Shown here piece after piece: positions 1 through 7,362 of a stretch of DNA of 35,170 nucleotides. Within the stretch, counting starts at the first letter, position 1. Each line of letters starts with the position of its first letter. A program made the translations under genes and the position numbers. Source of the stretch: Rhodobacter capsulatus (GTDB taxonomy: Bacteria > Pseudomonadota > Alphaproteobacteria > Rhodobacterales > Rhodobacteraceae); the NCBI RefSeq assembly GCF_005144475.1, contig NZ_SWJZ01000060.1, positions 1-35,170 on the forward strand, read 5' to 3'. Below the pieces are notes generated by a model. That model had not been told where the DNA came from, did not search any database, and worked only from the letters and a program-made list of their open reading frames with translations.

Positions 1-44
1 GGGGGGGGCGCACCCCCCCGCGGGTCGCCCCGGCTTGCCGGGGC
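1..44. repeat. GC-rich hairpins at window edge, downstream of the Hint gene
   Basis: Two inverted repeats lie just beyond the stop codon of the minus-strand Hint gene. At 1-19 a run of G faces a run of C, resembling the flanking GGGGGGC/GCCCCCC hairpins of the composite repeats at 8344-8489 and 15436-15567. At 27-44 there is a perfect 8-bp stem, GCCCCGGC/GCCGGGGC, with a 2-nt loop. There is no T-run on either side, so a classical intrinsic terminator is not clear. The first part may be the end of a further repeat copy cut by the window edge, which is an inference. Confidence 0.45.
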
Positions 45-55
45 GAAATCCCCGC

Positions 56-871
56 TTACTCCCAGAGGCTTTCGACCTCGAAGCGGGTCAGCCGCGGATG
101 CGCGGGCGGGCCGAAGGCCGCAAGGCTGGCGAATTGCGGAAACTGTGCCTCGAACAGCGACAGCATCCGCGGATCGATCATCCGCTCCACCCCCTCGCCG
201 GGGTGAAAGGCCTCGACCTCCAGCCCCGCAACGCGCAGCGAGCCGTGATGTTCCAGCACCACGTGATAGACCGTGACCGGCACCGACGGGCTGACCTCGA
301 TCACGCTGATGCCGTCAAGAAAGGCGCGGGCGGGCACATAGGCCGCCGCGGCGTCCGAGACCCGGCGCAGCCGCGGATCGCGCAGGCACAGCCGCGCCCG
401 CGGGCCCAGCACCAGATCCAGCCCCGGCCGCCCCGCCCCGAAAGCCTCGGCGGTGATCCGCGTCAGGCTGACATGGTCCTCCAGCGCGTCGCCGTTCCCG
501 GCGCCGGGATAAATCACCATCGAACCGATCCAGCACACCTGTTCCGCGCGCCCCTCGGCGGTCAGCACGCGCTGGCCGGGCTGCAGATCCTCGATCGCGA
601 CCGGGCCGTCTTCGGTCATCAGCACCGAGCCCCGCGCGAGCGCCGAAAACGCCTCCTCGAAGAGCGGCGTCGCGGGCGCAAGCCGGGTGCTCGTCTCGAC
701 CGTGCCCGCGGCGGTCAGCCAGGCCGACTCGTACCGCCGGGTCAGCGGCGTCGCGCGCGGCGCCTTCGGCGTCCCCAAGGGCAGCTTGCGGGCGGGCAGC
801 CCGGCAGAGGGATCACTGCGGTCGACGGGCAGGGCAGCCTGCCCGGCCCCGAGCCGGTGGGTAATCGACAT
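56..871 (-). CDS. Hint-domain protein (Hedgehog/intein fold, Hint_2-like)
   Basis: This is a 271-residue protein. The ATG at 871 is preferred over one at 913 because GGAAGG lies 6-7 nt upstream of it. The first 70 residues are Pro/Ala-rich and low in complexity. From about residue 75 the protein has the Hint pattern: a GS-V-L-M-T turn, then EDLQPGQRVLT and a WIGS segment, as in the many Rhodobacteraceae Hint_2 proteins. In the family this module is often an unattached domain of unknown role. The position that normally holds the nucleophilic Cys (the CFxxGT box) is Ala77 here, so self-processing looks unlikely. No signal peptide is evident. Function unknown; the family call is fairly sure. Confidence 0.75.
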   Translation of the reverse strand: MSITHRLGAGQAALPVDRSDPSAGLPARKLPLGTPKAPRATPLTRRYESAWLTAAGTVETSTRLAPATPLFEEAFSALARGSVLMTEDGPVAIEDLQPGQRVLTAEGRAEQVCWIGSMVIYPGAGNGDALEDHVSLTRITAEAFGAGRPGLDLVLGPRARLCLRDPRLRRVSDAAAAYVPARAFLDGISVIEVSPSVPVTVYHVVLEHHGSLRVAGLEVEAFHPGEGVERMIDPRMLSLFEAQFPQFASLAAFGPPAHPRLTRFEVESLWE

Positions 872-1155
872 GGCACAGCCTTCCGGTCTGGTCACATCTG
901 CGACGGCCCCCACCGCATGCAGAAAGACCAGACCAGAATGACCGCATCACGGAAGCGCGTCAAATTTCGGGAAGAATTGCGGAACGACGCAAACCCAATC
1001 CCGGCCGGGTCCCCGCCACTTGGGCCGGTGGCGGCAACAATGCCCGGATTTCGCCGCAATCGGGTCGAATCATCCGCTTTCGGCCGGGGGTGGCAGCCCC
1101 CGGCCGCTGCGGCAGCCGATCAGGCCCGAAGGCGCGGCACCAAAGGCGGAAAGGA

Positions 1156-1326
1156 TCAGCAGGCGGCGAGCGCGGGGCGCTTGGTCGCGACCGGGGCAGC
1201 GGCCGCCTTGCGCCGCGCCAGCATCTCGGCCCGGCGGGCACCGCGATGCCAGGGCATCGCGACAGAGGCCTTGGCAGCGCCCGCAAGGGCGGTCGTCATC
1301 CAGCGCGGGGTCGGTTTCAGGGTCAT
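1156..1326 (-). CDS. small basic conserved-type protein, function unknown
   Basis: This is a 56-residue frame starting at an ATG at 1326, preceded by a strong AGGAG ribosome site 6-7 nt away. The product is basic and Ala-rich: it opens MTLKPTPRWMTTALAGAAK, continues with a MPWHRGARR segment, and ends in a Lys/Ala/Pro tail. From memory, the RWM...MPW.RG.RR pattern resembles short hypothetical proteins seen in Rhodobacterales, but I cannot verify this. It has no membrane segment or known domain. It is transcribed in the same direction as the pgeF operon, 224 bp downstream of pgeF. The good ribosome site is the main evidence that it is real. Confidence 0.55.
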   Translation of the reverse strand: MTLKPTPRWMTTALAGAAKASVAMPWHRGARRAEMLARRKAAAAPVATKRPALAAC

Positions 1327-1550
1327 TCTGCTCTCCTGCGGTTCTGGCGGATCGATGCAAGGCATCGGCGCTTGGGGTGTTTTCCCCCCGCAATACGGCA
1401 GCGATTGGGCACCAAGCGTGCTTTCCTGCGCCCCCCGCGGGCGAAATCATGGCAGCAAGTGTTGCGCGAAACTGCAGAATAAAGGGTTAACGGCCATCGC
1501 GGCGCGAATTTCGCCACAATCCGCCCCCGGCAGGCCCGGACCGCCCGCGC

Positions 1551-2312
1551 CTAAAGCCGAATCGCCGAGATCAGGCGGCCGTAATCCGCCTCGCCCGCAT
1601 GGGTGGTGCGGCGGAAGGAATAGAACCGCTCGGGATCGGCATAGGTGCAGTGCCGCGTCCATTCCGCCTGCCCCACCCCGGCCGCGCGCAGCCGCGACAG
1701 CCCGTAGCCCGGCAGATCGAAGAGCGGCTTGCCCGCGGGGCCGCCCGCAAAGAACCGCGCCGCCTGCGGATCGTCGATCAGGAAATTTTCCATGAAATCC
1801 TCGCCGACCTCATAGGCGCGCTGCGAGATGCAGGGCCCGATCACCGCGGAGATCCGCGCCCGGGCCGCGCCCAGCGCCTCCATCGCATCGAGCGTCGCTT
1901 CCAGCACCCCGTCGCGGCTGCCGCGCCAGCCCGCATGGGCCGCGCCCACCACCCCGGCCACGCGGTCGGCAAACAGCACCGGCTGGCAATCTGCCGTCAG
2001 CACGCCAAGCACGATGCCGGGCCGTTTCGTCACCAGCGCATCGGCCCGCACGGCCTCGGCGGGCACCTCCTCGACCACCAGCACATCGGCGGAATGGATC
2101 TGATGCACCCCCACCAGCGCCGCGGGCACCACCCCCATCGCCGCCGCCACCCGGGCGCGGTTCAGCGCCACCGCCTCGGTCTGATCCGAGGAGCCATGGC
2201 CGCAGTTGAGCCCGGCGAAGATGCCGGAAGAGGCCCCGCCCTTGCGGGTGAAGAACCCGTGCGTGACCCCCGAAAGGGCCGGAGAGGTCAGGATTTCAAG
2301 CGTCGTGGGCAT
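1551..2312 (-). CDS. pgeF: peptidoglycan editing factor PgeF / YfiH-type laccase-domain protein
   Basis: This 253-residue protein belongs to the YfiH (Cu-oxidase_4, 'multicopper polyphenol oxidase') family. In E. coli, PgeF removes misincorporated L-Ser from peptidoglycan precursors; other members act on purine nucleosides. The family's metal-site residues are visible: His70 and His73 in GVHQIHS, Cys109 in LTADCQPVLF and His126 in AHAGWRG. Length is typical. The ATG at 2312 lies 3 nt after the stop of the upstream methyltransferase gene, so it is the last gene of the lgt-methyltransferase-pgeF operon. The envelope context with Lgt fits a peptidoglycan role; the exact substrate is inferred from the family. 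Confidence 0.88.
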   Translation of the reverse strand: MPTTLEILTSPALSGVTHGFFTRKGGASSGIFAGLNCGHGSSDQTEAVALNRARVAAAMGVVPAALVGVHQIHSADVLVVEEVPAEAVRADALVTKRPGIVLGVLTADCQPVLFADRVAGVVGAAHAGWRGSRDGVLEATLDAMEALGAARARISAVIGPCISQRAYEVGEDFMENFLIDDPQAARFFAGGPAGKPLFDLPGYGLSRLRAAGVGQAEWTRHCTYADPERFYSFRRTTHAGEADYGRLISAIRL

Positions 2313-2315
2313 GGA

Positions 2316-3386
2316 TCAGACATCGAAGCCCGGGGGCACCGGGGCGGTTGCGGGGAAGATGGCAAGACTTTGGAACACCTGACCCATTTCTTCGGGATGG
2401 GTCAAGCGCCGATGCGCGGCGACATGCGCGGCCAGCGCGGCCCCCGACAGCTGCGCCGCCAGCGCCTCGGCCCGGGCGGTGATGCCGAGCCGCTCCAGAA
2501 GCACCCCCTGCGGGGTCATCGCCGAGGCCTGCGCGCCCGCCGCCCGGGCGGCCTCGGCCAGCGGTTCGAAGGCGACATGAGCGGTAAGATCCGCCTCGCC
2601 CGGGGCGGCGAAAGGGTCGCAATATGCCTGCGCCCTGACCGCCTGAAACGTGTCGCCAAGGCTGCGCCAATGGCCGTAATCGATCACCAGCGCCACCCCG
2701 CCCCGGGCGGCGATGCGGGCGGCGATCTCGGTCATGATCGGCGCGGCGGCGGGGCAGGTTTCGACGATATCGCCCGGCCGCGTGTCGGCCAGCCGGTGTT
2801 CCAGCGCGGCAAAGCGGGTGGGCGGGGCAAGGCCGGGCACAAGGCGCTCTCCTTGCAGCCCCACTTGACGCTCGGCCCAGCCGGCCTCGGTGCGCTGGAA
2901 TTGCCGGATCGGCAGGGCGTCGAAAAACTCGTTCGCCAGCAGGAAGAGCGGCGCCTCGGGCAGGGTCGCGACGCTGTCGTGCCAGTGGACCGGATGCCCC
3001 CGCAGCGTCTCGCGCTGCACGGCGCGCAGGGTGGGGGAGGCCTCGATCAGATGCAGCCGCGCCGCCTCGGCCATGCCCGGCACGGTGCGGATCACCCGCG
3101 CCACATCGGCCATCAAGGTTCCCCGCCCGGGCCCGATTTCCGCCAGGGTGAAGGGGGCGGGGCGGCCCTGATCCAGCCAGACCTGCGCCAGACACAGCCC
3201 CAGCATCTCGCCGAACATCTGGCTGATCTCCGGTGCGGTGATGAAATCGCCCGCCCGGCCAAAGGGATCGCGGGTGGCGTAATAGCCATGCGCGGGATGC
3301 AGCAGGCATGCGGCCATGTAGCTCTCCAGCCCGATCGGCCCCTCGATCGCGATGCGCGCGGCCAGAAGCCGCGCAAGCGGGGTCAC
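2316..3386 (-). CDS. MidA/NDUFAF7-family SAM-dependent protein arginine methyltransferase
   Basis: This is a 356-residue class I SAM-dependent methyltransferase of the MidA (DUF185) family; mitochondrial NDUFAF7 dimethylates an arginine of complex I subunit NDUFS2. The N-terminus shows the family signature [13 protein letters not shown]...[11 protein letters not shown], followed by [18 protein letters not shown] and the SAM-binding [10 protein letters not shown] loop. The start is a GTG at 3386 that shares GTGA with the lgt stop (4-nt overlap); a GGAGG site lies inside the lgt end. Upstream in-frame ATGs would run deep into lgt and are rejected. Translation is probably coupled to lgt. The natural target in bacteria is inferred to be respiratory complex I. 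Confidence 0.87.
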   Translation of the reverse strand: MTPLARLLAARIAIEGPIGLESYMAACLLHPAHGYYATRDPFGRAGDFITAPEISQMFGEMLGLCLAQVWLDQGRPAPFTLAEIGPGRGTLMADVARVIRTVPGMAEAARLHLIEASPTLRAVQRETLRGHPVHWHDSVATLPEAPLFLLANEFFDALPIRQFQRTEAGWAERQVGLQGERLVPGLAPPTRFAALEHRLADTRPGDIVETCPAAAPIMTEIAARIAARGGVALVIDYGHWRSLGDTFQAVRAQAYCDPFAAPGEADLTAHVAFEPLAEAARAAGAQASAMTPQGVLLERLGITARAEALAAQLSGAALAAHVAAHRRLTHPEEMGQVFQSLAIFPATAPVPPGFDV

Positions 3387-4267
3387 GCCGCCCTCCGCAT
3401 CCGGGCGTAAAGAACCAGCCCCGCCCCCATCGCGATCATCGGAGCCGACAGCACCTGCCCCATGGTGAAGCCGATGTCGCCCAGAAAGACGGCATAGCCC
3501 ATCGGATTGACGGCACTGGCAAATTGCGCATCGGGCTGGCGGAACAGCTCGACGAAGGCGCGGGCCAGCCCGTAGCCGATCAGGAACACCCCCATCAGCA
3601 GCCCTGGGCGGCGCAGCGCGCCACGGGCAAAAAGCCACCACAGCACGCCCCCCAGAACCAGACCCTCAAGACCGGCCTCGTAAAGCTGCGACGGGTGGCG
3701 GGCGCAGGCGTAATCGACCTGCCCGGCCCAGCCGTTGCAGATCTGCGCCGCCTCGACCGGGAAGATCACGCCCCAGGGCATGTCGGTCGGCCGCCCCCAC
3801 AGTTCGGGCTTGATGAAATTGGCGATGCGGCCGAGGAAAAGCCCGATCGGCGCCACAAGGGCAAAGGCGTCGCCGACCGGCAGGGGCGCGATGCCGCGGC
3901 GCCAGCAGAAAAGAAGCCCCGCGACGACGACGCCCGCAAAGCCGCCGTGGAAGGACATGCCCCCCTCCCAGACCCGGACAATCGCCAGCGGATCGGCCAG
4001 ATAGGTGCCCGGATCGTAGAAAAGGACAAAGCCCAGCCGCCCGCCCAGGATGACGCCGAGGATCACCCAGGTCAGCAGATCCTCGACCGCTTCGGGGGCC
4101 ATCGGCGCGCGTTTGCCCCAAAGCTTCGGGCGCCGCATCAGCGCGACGACGATGCGCCAGCCCGCCAGCAGCCCGGCGATATAGGCCAGTGCATACCAGC
4201 GGATCGGCCAGTCGAGGATCGGGATCTCGAAGGCGTCGGGGGAGATGTCGGGGAAAGGAAGGGCCAT
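3383..4267 (-). CDS. lgt: prolipoprotein diacylglyceryl transferase
   Basis: Lgt is an inner-membrane enzyme that moves diacylglycerol from phosphatidylglycerol to the lipobox cysteine of prolipoproteins, the first step of lipoprotein maturation. The 294-residue product has about seven hydrophobic segments. The family marks are visible: SFHGGFAG with the essential His near residue 107, then [19 protein letters not shown] with conserved Arg147 and Asn150. [10 protein letters not shown] motif and a C-terminal [14 protein letters not shown] segment follow. The ATG at 4267 starts [10 protein letters not shown], the usual family N-terminus; the longer open frame upstream does not look like Lgt. 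It is first in the operon with the MidA-type gene and pgeF, and divergent from ubiK. Confidence 0.97.
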   Translation of the reverse strand: MALPFPDISPDAFEIPILDWPIRWYALAYIAGLLAGWRIVVALMRRPKLWGKRAPMAPEAVEDLLTWVILGVILGGRLGFVLFYDPGTYLADPLAIVRVWEGGMSFHGGFAGVVVAGLLFCWRRGIAPLPVGDAFALVAPIGLFLGRIANFIKPELWGRPTDMPWGVIFPVEAAQICNGWAGQVDYACARHPSQLYEAGLEGLVLGGVLWWLFARGALRRPGLLMGVFLIGYGLARAFVELFRQPDAQFASAVNPMGYAVFLGDIGFTMGQVLSAPMIAMGAGLVLYARMRRAA

Positions 4268-4402
4268 GACGTCCTCGGGCTGAAGCGGTGCCAATTGGCC
4301 CTTGCGCTGCGGCGAAGTCAACCTTGTCTCGGCGGGCTGCACGGCCCATATAGGGCGCAAGCGGGGTCGTGACGGCGGCCCGCAGGGCAGAAGGTGTAGA
4401 CG
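4268..4402. promoter_or_regulatory. divergent lgt / ubiK promoter region
   Basis: These 135 bp separate the start codons of two divergent genes and must hold at least one promoter for each. I could not identify convincing -35/-10 pairs. No hairpin or repeat stands out. Confidence 0.35.
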
Positions 4403-4642
4403 ATGCAAGCTCCGAACAAACTTTTCGACGAGATGTCGAAGCTGATGACCAATGCGATGGGCGTGGCGCAGGGCGCCAAGACCGAGGCGGAAACGGCGAT
4501 GAAAAGCTGGATGGACCGCTGGATGGCCGACCGCGATTTCGTCACCCGCGAGGAATTCGACGCGGTGAAGGCGATGGCCACCAAGGCGCGCGAAGAAAAC
4601 GAGGCGCTGAAGGCCCGGCTCGACGCGCTCGAAGCCAAGTAA
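4403..4642 (+). CDS. ubiK: UbiK-family ubiquinone biosynthesis accessory factor (BMFP domain)
   Basis: A 79-residue protein of the BMFP/UbiK family (COG2960). In E. coli and Salmonella, UbiK is an accessory factor for aerobic ubiquinone synthesis working with UbiJ; a Brucella homologue has membrane fusogenic activity. The typical order is visible: an N-terminal amphipathic helix ([16 protein letters not shown]), a central helix with [12 protein letters not shown], and a C-terminal coiled coil ([19 protein letters not shown]). No membrane segment is present. It is monocistronic by position, divergent from lgt. Confidence 0.9.
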   Translation: MQAPNKLFDEMSKLMTNAMGVAQGAKTEAETAMKSWMDRWMADRDFVTREEFDAVKAMATKAREENEALKARLDALEAK

Positions 4643-4938
4643 GCTTTCGGCTTCTTCCCGGGACAAATACGCCCGCCGGAGGTTCGCGCCTTCGGCGGTT
4701 TTGTTTGCGTTCCACCTCAGTTCGGGCGGAACAGGAAAGGCACCGCCTTTCCCCGCCCGCATCACGACGCAGATGAGAAGACCGCTTCCCCAAGCACGAC
4801 AGAGGCCGGCGCCCGTCCCGGCGGGCGAGAAGCGCCCGCCATGGGCGGGGCGGGCGCTGGCCGGGACGCTTTGGCGCCCCGGCGGTCACGGGACAGCTGT
4901 TTCACATGGCCTCGGCGATGGCCGAGGCCAGATCAGCC
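4643..4938. other. 296-bp intergenic region between convergent ubiK and a DUF6476-type gene
   Basis: I see no credible coding frame here. It holds two structures: a short segment at about 4653-4672 whose minus strand resembles half of the composite repeat core (ATTTG followed by a CC-GG-GAAGAAG block), and the nested inverted repeat at 4814-4868. Both ubiK (plus) and the downstream gene (minus) end into it, so it probably serves 3'-end formation. Confidence 0.5.
4814..4868. repeat. nested inverted repeat between convergent genes
   Basis: The outer arms are CGTCCCGGC (4814-4822) and GCCGGGACG (4860-4868). Nested inside are GCGCCCGCC (4832-4840) and GGCGGGCGC (4849-4857) around an 8-nt loop. 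Both stems are perfect 9-mers. No T-run follows on either strand, so it could be a factor-dependent terminator or an RNA-stabilising hairpin. Confidence 0.7.
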
Positions 4939-5241
4939 TCAGTTCAACGCCACATCCTGCGCAAGCCCGCCGTCGGGGCGGTAAACCAGCACCCGGCCGC
5001 TTTCCGTGACGACCACGGTGAAGCCCCGCCCGAAGGTCACGGCCTCGGCCTTTTCGCCCGCGGGCAGCGCGATCGCGGCGGGCAGCGCGGGCAGCTTCGT
5101 CGCCCCCGGCAGGCGGGTGACAAGCAGGAAGATGATCGTTAGAAGGCCGAAGATCATCACCCCCGCAAGGGTGGTGGTCAGAATCTTCAGAAACCTAACC
5201 TCGGGCGGCGGCGCCGGATCGGAAGGCATCATGTCGGACAT
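4939..5241 (-). CDS. small single-pass membrane protein (DUF6476-like)
   Basis: A 100-residue protein with a short acidic/Pro-rich N-terminus, one strong membrane segment at about residues 19-43 (ILTTTLAGVMIFGLLTIIFL) and a C-terminal domain of short beta-strand-like pieces (FGRGFTVVVTESGRVLVYRP). It resembles the DUF6476 family found in Rhodobacterales; the role is unknown. The ATG at 5241 is supported by GGAGG 9 nt upstream; ATGs at 5232 and 5229 are alternatives. With the 5241 start, its first 11 bases overlap the first 11 bases of the divergent rluD gene. Confidence 0.78.
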   Translation of the reverse strand: MSDMMPSDPAPPPEVRFLKILTTTLAGVMIFGLLTIIFLLVTRLPGATKLPALPAAIALPAGEKAEAVTFGRGFTVVVTESGRVLVYRPDGGLAQDVALN

Positions 5242-6274
5242 CGCGGCACACCTCCTGCGCATCGAAATCGGCGAAGACCCCGCCGAGCGGCTTGATAAGG
5301 CATTGGCGGCGCTTGTGCCAGAAGAAGCGGCGCTGTCGCGCTCGCGCCTGGCCCGGCTCATCGCCGAAGGCGCGGTGACGAAGGACGGCATTGCCGTCAC
5401 CGATCAGAAGGCCAAGGTTGCCCCGGGCGAGGTCTATCTGATCGCGCTCGAACCGCCTCGCGCGGTGGAAACGGTCGCACAGGACATTCCGCTGACCGTG
5501 CTTTGGGAAGACGACGACCTGATCGTGATCGACAAGCCCGCGGGGATGGTCGTGCATCCCGCGCCCGGCTCGGAAGACGGCACACTGGTCAATGCGCTCT
5601 TGCACCATTTCGGCGGCAGGCTCTCGGGCATCGGCGGCGAGGCGCGGCCCGGCATCGTGCACCGGATCGACAAGGAGACCTCGGGCCTGCTCGTCGTGGC
5701 GAAATCCGACCGCGCGCATCACGGGCTGGCGGCGCAATTCGAGCGTCACACCGTGCACCGCCATTACACCGCGCTGGTGCAGGGCGTGCCCTCTGCCGCC
5801 GATCCGCGCCTGCGCGGCATCCGCGGCGTCAGCTTCGAACAGGGCGGCATCCTGAAGATCACCTCGCAGCTCGCCCGCCACCCGACCGACCGGCAACGGC
5901 AGGCGGTGCTGTTCACCGGCGGCCGCCATGCCGTCACCCGCGCCCGCACCGTCGAGGCCTTCGGCGGCGTCGCGGCCTTGATGGATTGCTGGCTGGAGAC
6001 CGGCCGCACGCATCAGATCCGCGTGCACATGGCGCATGTGGGGCATGGGCTCGTCGGCGATCCCACCTATGGCGGCAAACGGAAACTCTCGGTCCGCGCG
6101 GTCGGCGCCGCGGCAGCCGAGGCGGTGGCGGGCTTCCCGCGTCAGGCGCTGCATGCGACGACGCTCGGCTTCACCCATCCGGTCACCGGCGCGGATCTCA
6201 GCTTCTCCTCGCCCCTGCCCGAAGATTTCGAGGCGCTGCTGACAACCTTGCGCGCGGGGCCGCAGATCACCTGA
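5231..6274 (+). CDS. rluD: RluA/RluD-family 23S rRNA pseudouridine synthase
   Basis: A 347-residue pseudouridine synthase. RluD-type enzymes modify U1911/U1915/U1917 in helix 69 of 23S rRNA. An S4-like RNA-binding domain covers about residues 18-70 (RLDKALAAL...SRSRLARLIAEGAV). The catalytic box GIVHRIDKETSGLL places the essential Asp at residue 147, and TGRTHQIRVHMAH is near the C-terminus, as expected for RluA family members. The ATG at 5231 has GGAAGG 4 nt upstream and gives the usual MSD...RIEIGEDPAERLD start. rpoH follows 137 bp downstream. RluC/RluD specificity is inferred, not proven. Confidence 0.92.
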   Translation: MSDIAAHLLRIEIGEDPAERLDKALAALVPEEAALSRSRLARLIAEGAVTKDGIAVTDQKAKVAPGEVYLIALEPPRAVETVAQDIPLTVLWEDDDLIVIDKPAGMVVHPAPGSEDGTLVNALLHHFGGRLSGIGGEARPGIVHRIDKETSGLLVVAKSDRAHHGLAAQFERHTVHRHYTALVQGVPSAADPRLRGIRGVSFEQGGILKITSQLARHPTDRQRQAVLFTGGRHAVTRARTVEAFGGVAALMDCWLETGRTHQIRVHMAHVGHGLVGDPTYGGKRKLSVRAVGAAAAEAVAGFPRQALHATTLGFTHPVTGADLSFSSPLPEDFEALLTTLRAGPQIT

Positions 6275-6355
6275 TGTCACGCTTGCGTCAACGGCGCTTG
6301 CCCCGCGGCGGATTCCGGCCCATCCTGCGTTCATTCCCCATGACCGGCGGCCGAA

Positions 6356-6368
6356 CCCCTTGAAGGGG
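6356..6368. other. small hairpin CCCC-TTGAA-GGGG overlapping the rpoH -35
   Basis: A 4-bp C/G stem around TTGAA contains the -35 hexamer of the proposed rpoH heat-shock promoter. It lies 82 bp after the rluD stop and could also form in read-through RNA from rluD. No T-run follows, so termination is not claimed. Confidence 0.35.
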
Positions 6369-6387
6369 CAGGCCTCCTTCCCCATCT
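6359..6387 (+). promoter_or_regulatory. sigma-32 (RpoH)-type promoter of rpoH
   Basis: CTTGAA at 6359-6364 and CCCCATCT at 6380-6387 are separated by 15 nt. This matches the known heat-shock consensus (CTTGAA, 13-17 nt, CCCCATnT) at every defined position. The predicted transcript start is about 6394, giving a leader of under 20 nt that begins at the GAAGGGAG ribosome site (6395-6402). It implies RpoH autoregulation. Confidence 0.65.
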
Positions 6388-6411
6388 GGGGCCCGAAGGG
6401 AGACTGAACCG

Positions 6412-7311
6412 ATGTCGAGCTACGCCAACCTGCCAGCCCCCAGCCCCGAACAGGGGTTGAACCGCTATCTGCAGGAGATTCGCAAGTTTCCGCTTCTGGA
6501 ACCCGAAGAGGAATACATGCTGGCCAAGGCCTGGGTCGACCATCAGGATCCCAAGGCCGCGCATCGGCTGGTCACCTCGCACCTGCGGCTCGCCGCGAAA
6601 ATCGCCATGGGCTATCGCGGCTACGGCCTGCCGCAGGCCGAGGTGATTTCCGAGGCGAACGTCGGCCTGATGCAGGCGGTGAAACGCTTCGACCCGGAAC
6701 GCGGCTTTCGGCTTGCCACCTATGCGATGTGGTGGATCCGCGCCGCAATCCAGGAATACATCCTGCGCTCGTGGTCGCTGGTGAAGCTTGGCACCACCTC
6801 GGCGCAAAAGAAGCTGTTCTTCAACCTGCGCAAGGCGAAATCGAAGATCGGCGCGTTTGAGGAGGGCGATCTGCGCCCCGATGCGGTGGCGAAGATCGCG
6901 CATGACCTGAACGTCAGCGAAGACGACGTGATCGAGATGAACCGGCGCCTGGCCGGGTCGGATGCGTCCTTGAACGCGCAGGTCGGCGCCAGCGACGGCG
7001 AAAGTGCCACGCAATGGCAGGACTGGCTTGAGGACGAGGATGCCGATCAGGCCGAGGCCTATGCCGAGGCCGACGAATTGCAGGCCCGCCGGGCGATGCT
7101 GGTCGCCGCGATGGATGTGCTGAACGAGCGCGAACGCGACATCCTGATGGCGCGGCGGCTGCGCGACGAGCCGGTGACGCTGGAAGAGCTTTCCACGCAA
7201 TATGACGTCAGCCGCGAGCGGATCCGGCAGATCGAGGTGCGGGCCTTCGAGAAGCTGCAGGGCCGGATGAAGGCGCTGGCCAAGGAAAAGGGCATGAGCC
7301 TGCCGGGCTGA
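6412..7311 (+). CDS. rpoH: RNA polymerase sigma-32 factor RpoH
   Basis: A 299-residue heat-shock sigma factor. Region 2 is clear: LRLAAKIAMGYRGYGLP, ANVGLMQAVKRFDPERGFRL and ATYAMWWIRAAIQEYI. The RpoH-specific box QKKLFFNLRK follows region 2.4. Region 4 ends the protein with ILMARRLRDEPVTLEELS and a helix-turn-helix YDVSRERIRQIEVRAFEKL. The length and the RpoH box point to an RpoHI-type factor; Rhodobacter species commonly also have a second one. The ATG at 6412 has GAAGGGAG 9 nt upstream. A sigma-32-like promoter lies directly before it. Confidence 0.96.
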   Translation: MSSYANLPAPSPEQGLNRYLQEIRKFPLLEPEEEYMLAKAWVDHQDPKAAHRLVTSHLRLAAKIAMGYRGYGLPQAEVISEANVGLMQAVKRFDPERGFRLATYAMWWIRAAIQEYILRSWSLVKLGTTSAQKKLFFNLRKAKSKIGAFEEGDLRPDAVAKIAHDLNVSEDDVIEMNRRLAGSDASLNAQVGASDGESATQWQDWLEDEDADQAEAYAEADELQARRAMLVAAMDVLNERERDILMARRLRDEPVTLEELSTQYDVSRERIRQIEVRAFEKLQGRMKALAKEKGMSLPG

Positions 7312-7362
7312 CGTTGCCGCCTCCCCCGCGTCGCGCTAGCTTGGGGCCAAAGGGAGAGGACC

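Noticed and set aside
1485-1500. TTAACC-type sequence considered as a CtrA site upstream of the small gene
   Set aside because: Only one half-site is present at the proper spacing; the TTAA-N7-TTAA arrangement is absent.
35-1795. Plus-strand open frame across the Hint gene and pgeF
   Set aside because: It crosses two minus-strand genes and the gap between them; product is Arg/Pro-rich without family features.
4268-4765. N-terminal extension of lgt to 4765
   Set aside because: The extension runs antisense across ubiK and shows no Lgt homology; the ATG at 4267 gives the normal family N-terminus.
6275-6358. Other CTTG / CCCAT pairs upstream of rpoH (e.g. around 6298-6345)
   Set aside because: They match the heat-shock consensus less well than 6359-6387 and were not needed to explain expression.
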